DNA from: Periglandula ipomoeae IasaF13
Lineage: Eukaryota; Ascomycota; Sordariomycetes; Hypocreales; Clavicipitaceae
Direction: 5' to 3'
Length of the DNA: 64,000 nt
Assembly: GCA_000222875.2 (NCBI GenBank)
Contig: AFRD01000027.1
Coordinates: 1 to 64,000, forward strand
Shown here: positions 24,468 to 36,365 of the stretch, one piece after another
Numbering within the stretch: the first letter of the stretch is position 1
How the letters are laid out: each line of letters opens with the position of its first letter
The notes under the pieces: model-generated
Told to the model about the DNA's origin: nothing
What the model saw: the letters and a program-made list of their open reading frames with translations, nothing else
Database searches by the model: none
Translations under genes and position numbers: made by a program

Positions 24468-26568
24468 ATGTCTCACGAAGAGGACCTCATCGACTACTCC
24501 GACGAGGAGATCGGTGCCAACGAGACCGCCGCTGCCGGATCCAACGGCAAGAAGGGCGAGCTCGCTGCCTCTACCGATGTCGACAAGAAGGGCAGTTACG
24601 TCGGTATTCACTCGACTGGTTTCCGTGACTTTCTCTTGAAGCCCGAGCTTCTTCGCGCTATCGGCGACTGCGGTTTCGAACATCCATCGGAGGGTTAGTC
24701 TTGATCATCCTAATACCATAAGTCATCAATCCCCTCCCTCCAAAGTACAAAGCGTCCGTCTGTCCTCGCATCGAACATCAATGTGCGCGCACAATACCGC
24801 CGTCGAGATTCAGAGTTGAGCTATCCCTAAGCGATAGGGTCCATGTCAGACTCGTTTTGAAGTGCACAATATGTGGCACTCTTCAGTTTCTTCATTCCAT
24901 GATGAGACGATCGCCTTGAAACAGCAGGCAAACCAATCATCTTTGGTGCAAGCAAAGCAGGGCTGCTCGAGCCTATTACAACCAGCCAAATGCGAGTTGG
25001 CCCAGATGAAATCAGCGCAGGGGATCAACGCCGGCTATGAGGTTTTTGTATCTGGCCACATGGGACTTGAATTCTCAATGTTTTCGGTAAACTTTCGACG
25101 AGAGTTACGGCGCTGTTGTTTGCGAAAGTAGGCAATAGTGTGAACTTCATGACGATAGTGATACGCCGCGCGTTCGACATAGATCATGGCCATTTCCCAC
25201 ACTCCCACGCTGGCCTGCCATTGCTATAACGATGGACGGACGGACCCTTTGACGCATTGCATTCGTTCTTCGTTACTTGTTGATAAAAACCACATATCTA
25301 ACTTCCGCTCGATCGACAGTTCAACAAACCTGTATTCCTCAGGCTCTGCTTGGAGGTGACATCATTTGCCAGGCCAAGTCTGGTCTGGGCAAGACAGCTG
25401 TCTTCGTCCTTGCCACTCTCCAGCAGGTCGAGCCTGTCAATGGAGAAGTGTCTGTTGTTGTTATGTGTCACACTCGTGAACTGGCTTATCAGATTCGCGA
25501 TGAGTACAACCGTTTCAGCAAGTATATGCCTGACATCAAGACCGGTGTGTTCTACGGTGGTACCCCAATCAAGACCGATATGGAGACCTTGAAGAACAAG
25601 GGCACCTGCCCTCACATCATTGTCGGTACTCCCGGCCGTCTCAAGGCTCTTGTACGCGACAAGGCTCTGCGTCTGGGCAGCGTCCGCATCTTCGTCCTCG
25701 ACGAGTGTGACAAGATGCTTGATCAGCCTGGTAAGCACTTCCAACTCAAGTTAGTAGATAGACGATTGAAGAAATACTGACCAGATAAGACATGCGTACC
25801 GATGTCCAGGACGTCTTCCGCGCCACTCCTACTCAGAAACAGGTGATGATGTTCTCAGCTACCCTTTCTGAGGCCATCAAGCCCATCTGCAGAAAATTCA
25901 TGCAGAATCCAACGGAACACTACGTCGATGAAGACACAAAGCTCACTCTGCACGGTCTCCAGCAGTACTACATCAAGCTTGAGGAAAAGGAGAAGAACAG
26001 GAAGCTCAACGAGCTTCTCGATGACCTCCAGTTCAACCAGGTCATTATCTTTGTGAAGAGCACTATTCGTGCGACTGAATTGGACAAGCTCTTGCGCGAG
26101 TGCAACTTCCCATCCATTGCCGTGCACTCCGGCGTTAGTCAGGAAGAACGGTAAGTTGTGTCAACCCCCTGATGTCCAGTTGGGTCACGGCAGTGCTAAT
26201 TGCCTTTAGTATCAAACGCTACAAGGAGTTCAAGGAGTTCAAGAAGAGAATCTGTGTGGCCACTGATGTCTTTGGCCGTGGTATCGATATCGAGCGTATC
26301 AATCTGGCCATCAACTACGACCTCTCGGCTGATGCTAGCTCCTACCTCCACCGTGTCGGTCGTGCTGGCCGTTTCGGTACCAAGGGTCTCGCCATTTCCT
26401 TTGTCAGCTCAGACCAGGATCAGGAAGTGCTCAAGGAGATCGAGAAGCGATTTGAGGTTGCCTTGCCGTAAGTTACAAATCTGCGTTCACTCAGTAAATT
26501 GCCATTAACAATATTGTAGTGAGTTCCCCAAGGAGGGTGTTGACGCTAGCACCTACATGGCTTCTTAA
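24468..26568 (+). CDS. SUB2: DEAD-box ATPase Sub2 (UAP56), splicing and mRNA export
   Basis: Five exons (24468-24693, 25320-25730, 25790-26150, 26210-26467, 26520-26568) give 434 residues, the normal Sub2 length. Motifs are in order: Q-motif region with GFRDFLLKPELLRAI and GFEHPSEVQQTCIPQ (55-85), Walker A AKSGLGKT (about 94-101), DECD (about 203), SAT (about 235), and HRVGRAGRFG (about 380). The DECD form of motif II and the MSHEEDLIDYSDEE N-terminus identify Sub2/UAP56. Sub2 loads the spliceosome at the branch site and hands mRNA to the TREX export complex in the nucleus. Intron 1 is 626 bases, far longer than the others. Intron 2 must use an AAG acceptor at 25787-25789 to keep frame. Confidence 0.95.
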
Positions 26569-28461
26569 ATTGGTCACAGACCAGGCGGCGTACTACGGTT
26601 TGATATGCCCAAATTAGCTAAAGAGCTATGAGCTGGCATTTGGGGCGCCAGCTTTTGAAGTCGGGTCAATGATAGGACAAAAATGGAAGTTGATTGTTAT
26701 GCAAGTTATGTGTGTTCAATATATATCATGTTTTCCAAAGTTCAGAGTCTTATGTGGCTTGCCTATTCATCCGGGGTCTTGAAAGGAGATTCTGAGAAGC
26801 TGTATTGGGGCTGTGAAGGAAACTCGAGTCGGCTGTGTCGCTATCCTGCGAAGACTCCTCCCTCAACCTGTTGGCATTCAAATAAGTGATCAAGTTTTCT
26901 ACTTGCTTCAGTCAACGCTCTCAACCTGAAAGTGATTCAGTGAACCAACCAAGCGAATACTCTTCGTCCTCGACCAGGCCTTACACTGCGAATTACACCA
27001 TCTAATAATCAACAGCGCTTGTGGTATCCTAGCCTACATTTCGACTGCGAGAGAAGCCCGTGTCACTCAAGCCACCCACCACATCAATTGCCTAACAACC
27101 AGTGAATGAAGTACGCCACGGTGAAAGACTTCTCCTAACTTGCGAGCTCCAGCACACCAAATAGAACAAGTCTATGACAGGCCCCTGAGCCGGAACGACA
27201 GTGTGCTCCAGCGTATATCACAATGTAGCTTCGCTTGGTAGCATCAGCGGGTATCCGGAATCAGACTGAACTGGGAGCGCGCCAGGGCAGTGATCCGCAG
27301 ATCTTGTTCGTTCTTGCCGGGGGCATATTAACTATTTAATCTGACACTTCTTGTCGCGTTCTCGCCGTGCTTTTCACTTCATATGGTTGAGGCACCAGGT
27401 TCACAGATTGGGCTCGCTTCTCACGAGTTCTCCCCTTATGTGTCTTTCGTTGAGGATTCGTTTGTGAGTTGAACTTACTTCCTGAATCTACCTGTCTTCT
27501 TACGTTTTTGTTTATTTATCGTCATATTGTAGGAGAGAAAGGAGCTTGAATACATTGGTATTGGTTTAATCTACGTCCTTAAGTACGTGTAGGAAGTTTC
27601 ATATAAAGTAGATGGGAGCACAAGTAAAGTGAGAAGACCCCAAGAGTTAGCCCGGGGCTTCTTGGCCAAGTGGTCATATACTACTCATTTCAAAAAAAAA
27701 GTCCCAAGATGACAAGTTCATACGTTTCATCAAAGAGATTGATCCTTGCTGAGACAAAAAGGACACCGGTAACTGTTTGTTTTTGGGGATGTCGTTCCAA
27801 CAAACAACTTCCTTGGGGATAATATCAGGACAATTTTACTCAACATCGAGAGATCTGCGCAAGAGGAGTGGAGAGAGCAGTTTGACGTGCATCTATCATG
27901 CATGAAACACGTACTCGGCTTCACTGAGCAAGTGGGCGATTGATGTACGATGAGTCCAACGAAATACATTTACCTACCAACAGTGCGTACTAGTGCTCAC
28001 TGTAGTAAACTTCCACCAACCAGACATTCTCTCATCGTGCTGCTTTTGACTATCCCTCATCATGGAAGCGGGTAGCTTAATAAGATAGAAGAAGAAGAAG
28101 ATGAAGTGCATTTTGTTATCGTGTATAGAACTCATTGCTTGTGCAGGGTATGTGCTGAAGCGTCAAGAATACTGAAGACTGACAGTTGTGCACAGTCACG
28201 GCGATCATGACAGAATATGTATGTACTGTATCATCCTTACTCATATTCCATCATTCTGAAGCGTTCTTGCCAACCCCCTCCGAGAGCGGCATGGAAGAAG
28301 AGCATGATAAGGTGACTCCTGGATCGCGTGACAACCTTGTGGGCTGAAGAGTTGGGTAGCCTGGTCTCGAGCCACTACCACGGCCGCGAAGTGGAGAAAA
28401 GTCTTGGTTTATTCATGAGGCCTCGAGGAGAAGGTTCGGATTTCAGCGATGGAGCGTCATG

Positions 28462-28479
28462 CATTCATTCATTCATTCA
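28462..28479. repeat. CATT microsatellite
   Basis: Four and a half tandem copies of CATT in non-coding DNA. Of interest mainly as a polymorphic marker. Confidence 0.75.
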
Positions 28480-30539
28480 CGGGAAGCTCTTTGTGTGAAT
28501 GACATCATGGCAAGAGCTGCGAAAACAGACGTGAGCTGAGCTGGGTGAGGCACCAGCCTTGGGTGAGAAAGACAAGGGGGCCAGTATTATTACACAAAGC
28601 GAGGGTCTTCTTAATACCCATGCATGCCATCCCTCTGGCAGCGGGAGCAATGATTCGACACGGTCTGGTTCCTTCCAGGCAGCTACGTGAGTTTGATGGA
28701 GGCAATCTGACCTGGTCCTGGCGCTTCGTGGGCGGCAGCCTTGTGGCGTTTCTTGTGTGTGCTTCAGCGCCTCTCTTGAACAAACCAGATGAGTCGCAGC
28801 GGCGAGGCTGACGTGGGACCTGGTGAACGATGCTGGCTGCAATGAGGCTCCTGTGTGCAGCAGCGACTGGGGATAATCGAGATCACATTTGCAAGACGGG
28901 CTTTGTTCATGGGCTGAGTGCAGAGCGGCACGGCGAATGAGCCGTCTGCATGCTTTGTTACAGAGTCGCGGCAAGGCAGGCTGCCCTCGATTTCGCATCA
29001 AGATGGGAGCTCCACGGTATTCCGTATCAACCAGCCCGGCGTGGGCCTCTGCAATCAACAAGACCACGATCCCAATCTACCTAGGTATGTCCTTGTGAAC
29101 TGAACTGTGGGCATGGACCAGGCCAGATTGCCAGGTGCCTGCCGACTACTCTTGCCCCTCTGCCCCTCTGCCAGCTGCCCTCCCCTCCTTTCCTGCCCAA
29201 TGACACACCGGCGAATAGTCAATCGTGTAACAGATGGTTTATTGCAGGGGAAGGTGGCACGGGGGAAGGAGCAATGGACGTGTGTTGGAGCCACACGCTA
29301 GGCCGCCGCACTGCTGCAGGCGCTTCCGATGCGCTGCCTTCGCAGTTGGTTACCTGGTAATGTTAGTGAGCAGACTGGGTTGTTTCTTTGCAGTATTGAG
29401 TATTGCTGCGATTTCCAGAAAACTCCCTTAATATGACTAGAAACCCCCACAGAAGCTCCCGTAGACTGCCATAGGCTGCTGTACTTGCGTCGTGTAACAC
29501 AGGAAAACATGTCTTAGACGCTCTCCATTCTAGTCAAGCTTGACTCTCCACGCATCGAGTTGCGGGCCGCAACACTCTAATTGCGCACATTCAATGCAGG
29601 GCATCGCCCCGTTTATGCTTTCAAGCTTCGAATAATAATATGTCTAGGTCTTCTCAGGGGAAGTGTTCTTGCTAGCTAAGTACTTACATTTAAGAATGTG
29701 TGTACTGTATTGCTGCTGATCTCCTCATGTATGAACTCCGGCGGGGACATAAACTGCTGTATCTCAAGCGACCCCGATATCTCTGCCCGCAAGCCCGACG
29801 ATGATGGAGGGAGCAGCGAGGCAACATTTGAGAACACATCGAGAACTCGCGACAGTCCGCTCCCTAGCAAACAGTCCGAGTCTACGACCCTGGGCCCGCC
29901 CAAGGAGTTATCTGAGACCTGCAGGACAATCCACAAGCTGAGATCCAGACAAGGAGTGTACCAACAATGACCTACAACTTTCTGACGGAACCTTTTCCGT
30001 GAATCGAAGAGAGCGTCACTGCGAAACATTTCTCGCAGGATGCGGTCCGAGCCAAACTAGGTGTTAGACAGCACAGAAATTGTGTTGTCTCACTACCTAC
30101 TTACTTTCGTATGCCCGCCTCGTGAAGGCTTCTATGTTGTGTATTCAGACTTGCCTTAGTGATTCGTTGGCGATGGGCCGGGACGATTTCCCCGTTCCGT
30201 ACCAGATCTATCTAGTTTTGCCCTAGGTTGTAGAACGATCTCGCAGCGTGTAGACATCGGGGCTTCGGGCTTGCAGGCATGGTTACGAGGCTCTGTAAAT
30301 GGCCACAACACATTGCGGAGAGGAGGGCCATCGACATCAAAGTCAGATAAGTCATGAGAATCCGGAAAGTCATCCCCCAAAGCGGTTTCCATCTATGCTC
30401 AATGGAGCCTCCAGGGCTCACCGTCCTGCCCCTCTGTCCAGAAACAACATATTTCTGAAGCTCCAACCAAGACGTATCCCAGTTCCTGCTTGTTGTCTCA
30501 GTTCATCAAGCAACCTCCCTTTTTAACAAACTTTCCAGG

Positions 30540-30547
30540 TATATAAG
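30540..30547 (+). promoter_or_regulatory. TATA box of the hydrophobin gene
   Basis: TATATAAG lies 135-142 bases before the start codon at 30682, a usual spacing for a strongly expressed fungal gene with a short leader. It is followed by a C/T-rich stretch (30570-30610) that fits a transcription start zone. Confidence 0.55.
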
Positions 30548-30681
30548 ATGCAAATAATCAACCCTTTCTCCAGTTCCTTTCCGTCTCGTCATCGCTCTTT
30601 ACCTCACTTCGATGCTTAATAACTAATTAACTTCATCTTCTCAACCTGTTCACCTCGATAATATCTCTGAAATCCGTCAAA

Positions 30682-31058
30682 ATGCAGTTCGCCATCGTCG
30701 CCTCCCTCTTCGCCTCAGTCGCCATGGCTGTCCCTGCCAACATCTTCGCCCACGGTGTCTGCCCTGACGGTCCGCTCAATAGCAACACCCAGTGCTGCTC
30801 CACCGATGTCGCTGGTGTTGCTGATTTAGACTGTGCCAACCGTAAGTACACCGCGCCCTTGTATGCCTGCTTGCTTGTATGCCAGGCCAAATACGCACGC
30901 AGACTAGATGCAGAAAGAACACAAACATTGTTGGCTAACCACGTCTTGCTTCCTCCTTTACAGCCAGCCGCCAACCCTCAGACGGCCAGGACTTCAAGTC
31001 GATCTGCGGCGTCCCAGTTGCCAGTCAGGCACTCCTCTGTGTACCAGCAATTGCTTGA
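30682..31058 (+). CDS. Class II hydrophobin, six-cysteine (shortened) form
   Basis: Two exons (30682-30841 and 30964-31058; 122-base intron with GTAAGT donor) give 84 residues. Residues 1-16 are a signal peptide (FAIVASLFASVAMA). The mature part has Cys at 27, 38, 39, 51, 68 and 79, with class II landmarks QCCSTDVAGVADLDC and VPVASQALLC. Class II hydrophobins are secreted, self-assemble at air-water or wall surfaces, and have eight Cys spaced C-x9/10-CC-x11-C-x16-C-x8/9-CC-x10-C. Here spacings are x10, x11, x16 and x10, so the stretch holding two of Cys5-Cys7 is absent, equal to an in-frame loss of about 10 residues. The frame is otherwise intact. Whether it still folds and assembles is doubtful. 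Confidence 0.88.
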
Positions 31059-34000
31059 GTGACGTTCTCGAACAAAACGAAACTTTACTTGTTCATTTAA
31101 AAATCTTACTTGGCTGTAGTGGAGAGCAGTCATTGTACGTAGTCCAAAATATGGGGTTTGGGAGTCGGGTCCTCGCGGGTGCCTGGGGATAGACCAAGCG
31201 ATGTAATAATACTATTTCCAACCAGTGTTTTCTCCTACAGCGCCAATCATCGGGTGATACACTCTCTCTTGAGGACTTCTTTATGATTGTATGAAAGCTT
31301 GCTCTCGAGCTCTTTCCCTGCTTAGTGACCAAAGTGCCGTTCCAAGAAGATGGCAGGGTTAGAGTACTCCATGGCAATCGACATCGAATACGCACAAGTT
31401 AGAACCCTCCCGTGAGACTGTGGAACTGACGAAGCAGCTTCTGCGCCAAATACTATCACAGTCATCGGCCTACCACACTTGACTTGTGAGAACGGGGGTC
31501 TGGTAGGGCGTTGAAATGAGCTGCCACACTACAAAGCCAAAAGGGGTGTCGAAGCCGTCAAGTTCATGCATCAAGTTACCTTCGGACTACACGGAACGCA
31601 CGACTCCTGCTTTTGCAGATGGGTTGCCTCTGATTGGGTTGTTCTTATTGTAATGCTACCTTGGAGCCTTTCTCTGGTTATCTTACCAAGCTGCTTGCCC
31701 TGGATCCAAGTATACTCCAGAATGGAGATGTTCACGTAAACACTCGATTGCAGTGTTCATCAAAGTGTAGGCGCCCTCTCATGCACTTGTACTCACGGGT
31801 AGATGCAGTTTTCCACTTTCTCCATTTCGTAGAAGTGGGAAATCTGGTACAGCGAGCTAGGCGGTACTTGGGTAATGATTGCTGGGTGCTAATCTTGGAC
31901 CTCGTAAGCGGAGACGAATGCTGTTCCGATGGAGGTGGCTTTCTGATTTTCTGGAGAAATTCCCACAGAGGCCCAAGTTGATGACGATGCACAATGACAA
32001 AGGGAACGTGGTGATCCACTTGCTTGCTCCTTCATGATACGTGCAGTACTCGTGTGGAGGCAGATTGTGCGACAGTTGTCAGACGAATGTAAAGGTGCGT
32101 TCGGAGGAGTTCAGCATGGATGGGAGACCAGGAGTCAGTCTCTACATGGACTCATACTGCAGCCTCGGGCGGGGCATATTACAGACCAGCAAGTGTAGTT
32201 TTGAAGGCGAGCCTGAGGCAGCACATTGCACACTTGCTCACCTGCACATTTGCATCCTTGTGCACTGTCTGACAAAGACTTGTGTGATTTGTGCACCATA
32301 TTGCTAAGCGTTATGAAAAGTGGACCAGTGTCTGCGGATGCAACACTTTGAGGACAATCATGTTGCTGCTGGGCACAGGGATTGATTCTGTGAACAGAGC
32401 GACGAGGACAGAGCGGGAAGGAAGTGGTTGAGCCAGCCTGGAGGCTTCGGCAGCGTGTTGGAAACGCTTGATAATGTGAACAGACTACACATGTAATCCA
32501 ATATACCAAATGCATGCAGATGGTTTGTGAGTGCCGCTGGCACGTTGTGCCAGCCATTGGGTACGACTGCTATTTGAAAGGCCGACATGAAAGCCTGGGC
32601 ACTTGGACCGGGACGAACCAGAACTGACCGCATATCTGCTATCAGTAAATGCAGACGATGGGTGCCTTCCCTGTAATACATCGTCGACTCGGCGCCGAGG
32701 GCAGATACAAGGCGCAATCACCCTGGAGCTCGGAGGAAACGAGGGACGACGCATCGTATATACGGAGCATGGAGTATTAGTTGACCGGGTTTGCGAGGGT
32801 CAGTTACATAACGGAACGAGAATATAATGCATGCTGAGCATTATCCATTATCCAGTGCTTTCGCGATAGTTGAACTAACCTGCTGGGGACGGCACACTGA
32901 ATCTGCTTGTTAATAGAAGCTGCCTACCGGTATGTCCGCGGTTGAGGTGAAAACTAATTAGTAGGTGAAGAAAAGCTTGCCAGCTCTGTTGTTCCTTGCT
33001 TTCTTTGCATGCCCCAACCTCTTCATGTGGCTATGCAGAACGAACTTTGCAGCAACGGCACGAATGGCTGTGTCAAGAATCCTTTTCTTGTTCGATCGTA
33101 TTCAGTTGGACTTGCTCCGCGTTGCCATCATGTTCGCATGGTAGTAACCTGGAGCTGCCAAGACAAAGAGACTCGGCACCGCCTTCATCCGATACGGCAC
33201 TGTCCCTCGCGGCACTCGCCGGCGGCACCACAGGAATTCACGCAGAATCTTCGTCGACTGTGAACAGCTCAACTACGTATTTTTTTGTCTGCGCACAGCA
33301 AGGCCTCCCGGGAGTGTGCAATTCGCTATTATGCGTAGAAGAGCTCCTTTGCCAGCACGCTTTGCTCTGTTAGTGTGCGCATACTGTATTAGTGGCAAAC
33401 TCAAATTTGCAGATCACAAGCCGCCACAGTGTAAAATCCCTTGCTTGGCAGCTTGCTGGCACAGCCATACTGTGACAGACCGTGCGTCAACTATGCCATC
33501 GGGTTGTATCGGTAGCTCAATATTACGTGTCTGAACAACACGATGTGCAGCCAGGCAATGCAAGCCTTTCGGTGTTTTTGAAACGGCCTTTGGTCTTTGC
33601 TCTCCAGTTCATCCAGCGGGAATTAGCAAGAAGTATTATGTATGTATCATGTTGCTGAATTTTGTCTGGACTACATGTGTACAGTCGAGCAATCAGGGAG
33701 TTTGTTCGTCTCCTTCATGTAGCTGGAGGCATTGCAAAAGTTGAAACCGCGTTTGCATCATGTTCATCCGCCGACCTGGATGCGCACATCGCATAACTGA
33801 AGCACTCGCATTCCCGTACTGCTGGACTTCCTAAACCTTGGTGCCTGGCTTCAAGTGTGATCCTTCATGAAGTACTGACGTGACAGAGCCATGAGATAGC
33901 AGCATGACCAGGGTGGGTTTGCGCTTAACGTATTACTCTGTTCTCAGCGAGACCTAGTAGCGTTGAGTTCTGGTCCTCGTCTTCTGCACGGAAGCCCAAG

Positions 34001-36365
34001 GAACGTGGCGCGGTCAGTGTGAGTGGGCAAATGAAGGCATCTGGCTGGAACAAACCTCAGGAAGCCATGGACGACAGGAAGAGTCATACTGCAGCTAGTC
34101 ATTGCTTCGGGAACGCCTAGCTGGAGCCACTCTTTGCCCCCTTCACGACCTTCGCAGCCTTTGGGCCTTGGGCTGGTGGTGGCACGGGGAATGACTGGAG
34201 GAGCGCTCGATGGGCACATCGACAGGCCACAAGGGTTTTGGGCGACCAAGTGCCTCGCCACTAAGCCGTGAATGGAATATTGAGCGACAGGGGTCGGGTA
34301 ATACGGTGGTCGAACTGTGCAGTCTGCGCGACAATCTGGCTCAGCGGCCACTGGACCAGTCACAGCAGACTGGGCGAAAGCCATCAGAGACAGAATAGGC
34401 CAATCACCAATTGCCAGAATACAGATTGGCCAGCCGGAGCCAGTGATGATGAGGGTGGTGGGGAATGAGAGGGGCGGCTGCTGTCTGTACTTCGTCATAG
34501 TTCGGCCGCCTACGAGGTACTTGGAGGGCCTTTCCGCCATGGCCAGTACTCATTTGCCCTTCCATTCCAGAGAAGGCGGTACCTGGGTACTTTCGCGCAG
34601 GCGCTCACGCGATTCAGCTCAGCCGGCCACTGCAACGCGAGCCATGTACCCGGTACTCCAACTCTGCCGGTACCTGCCACCTCCTTTGCCTGATGTCTGG
34701 TGTCTGCCACCCTCCAACTGGGACGACGATGCAGCCAACCCCCGTCCGCAGCCTCCGCCGCCCCTCTCCTCCCCCCAAGGATGCTCTCGTTCGCTGGCTG
34801 GCTCCTCTGCTCCTGAGCTGGCTGTCGCGCTCGTCCAGTCCCAGTCGCAGTCCCAGCCAGCACCCGCTCCCGCACCAAGCGTCTCGAGACCAGCGACCAC
34901 GACCACGACCGGCTTGGCTGGTCATTCAAAACCCTCAGCATCTCGCAAACAGCTCTCTCCTCTCCCCCATCGAACTCCAACGTCAAGATGAAGTTCGGTT
35001 ACACCCTGTAAACGTTACCAGCGACTCTCGCAGTCTGCTCTGGTTTCTCTCCACTCCACGGCGCATCTGAATCTGATTTCTGGGTTTTCACGTACCTTTA
35101 TTTCTCCATTCTTGTACCATCGTCACCGCTTCTGGCCGACTCGTTTCTTGTGTTCGCAGCGACATTCACTTGTACCTTGCGGCAGGTCTTCGAGAACGAA
35201 CGACACCAGATCCTCGCACTTCCGCACATTCATCTCCTCACGAACCGCTCGCACGGCACAGTCATCAACTCGAGTCTTTATTGACAGCGAAGCGACCAAC
35301 TGGCCCGCCTGCGTGCTACTCGACTCGCACTCTCTTAGTCTTTCTAATCACTGTTTTATCATTCGACTCTCAAACGTACACGCAAACGCTGCTCGCACCC
35401 TGTCCACCGTCTTCGCCACGTCTTGGCCGAGGCGCTGCACACTCCGTCATTTTTTTTTAGGCTCAGACTCTAGTTCTAGGCCCCCCCGAGCCACAGTAGG
35501 TTCCAGGCTGCCCACTAGGTAGTCACTGCCTCGCCGCTCCGAAATCGCCTGTTGTTGCTGCCACTCCCCGTCCGCGCGGCAACACTCGGTCGCCACCACA
35601 CTCACGCACTCACGCACCTACGCTCTCTCTACCAGGCAAATCGAGTCACACCAGCCTTACCCACTTCCCACCAAGGCCCAAGGCTGTCACTGTCGCCTCC
35701 GGTGCCTCGCCTCTCAGGCTGTGTTGAAAAGAGTCACATTACCGACCACGTCTTAGATATAGTTGCTGCTCTATTCCGGGCACACTTATACATGTTCTGA
35801 GAGCCGCATCACTCCCCGTTCCTGCATATCGTCCGCTAGTCCCCCCCAAAGCGCGGCGAACCTTGCACAACATAGTCGTCACCCGACACTGGTCAGAGTG
35901 CATCATATTCGACAACACGACTCGCCACCTCTGAATCATACTTTCTGAACAACCTGTCCTCCCGTCTCTGGCCTTCAATCCACCGATGGTAGTCATCGTT
36001 AAGACTACTGTCACCGTCACCACCAACTTGTACTAGAAGCATTTGTCGCAATGCCTCTTGCAAGTTACATTCTTATTATTCCAGTCGCCGTCTCTGCTTC
36101 GTCTACCGGTCTTCCTTCTGTAAAGTCAGCTATTGACACTCTTGTCTAGCCTGCCTGCTTACTTTACACGCTTGGATATAGCTCCTGCCCTGCGCTTGGA
36201 GCTAACTCACTCGACACGGTATCTCTCGATTGTTCTACGGTTAATCCTCGAAACCACCACTGGTTGACTTAGCCTGACGGCGACTGGAAACTCGATATAC
36301 ATCGGCTTTGATACATCTCATGTACTCCTAGCCGACAACACACCACAACCACTATTATTATCAAG
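31059..36365. other. About 5.3 kb between hydrophobin and cyclin genes
   Basis: No supported coding gene. The left part (31-34 kb) has only short overlapping frames. The right part (34.6-36.3 kb) is C/T-rich with repeats such as CTCACGCA near 35600 and looks like the promoter and long leader of the cyclin gene. It contains three small upstream open frames close to the cyclin start. Confidence 0.45.
35986..36331 (+). promoter_or_regulatory. Three upstream open reading frames before the cyclin gene
   Basis: If the leader starts upstream of 35986 it holds three uORFs: 35986-36036 (16 residues, rich in Val and Thr), 36051-36149 (32 residues, hydrophobic start MPLASYILIIPVAV) and 36320-36331 (MYS-stop), the last only 34 bases before the main ATG. 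uORFs of this kind usually lower translation of the main frame. That role here is inferred; the transcription start is unknown, and introns in the leader could remove some of them. Confidence 0.4.

Larger units (their letters stand above)
26569..30681. other. About 4.1 kb without a supported gene
   Basis: Holds the SUB2 3' region and the hydrophobin promoter. The longest open frame is 28477-29067 (minus, 196 codons); it has no recognisable domain and overlaps other chance frames. A short plus-strand frame starting at 28101 resembles a signal peptide but could not be extended convincingly. No tRNA was found; a tRNA-like string at 27655 fails to fold. Confidence 0.4.

Noticed and set aside
27653..27725. 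tRNA-like string with GGCCAAGTGGT resembling a D-arm
   Set aside because: The D stem, anticodon stem and T arm do not pair and no B box with a proper stem follows.
28101..28260. Possible secreted small protein starting MKCILLSC with His-rich sequence after a short intron
   Set aside because: Several splice choices are possible and none gives a convincing or recognisable protein.
28477..29067. 196-codon minus-strand open frame
   Set aside because: Composition rich in Arg, Ser, His and Cys typical of shadow frames, no domain, and overlapped by frames on the other strand.
29698..29970. 90-codon plus frame with good codon bias (ending GVYQQ)
   Set aside because: No start context, no flanking exon, no domain; overlapped by a 117-codon minus frame.
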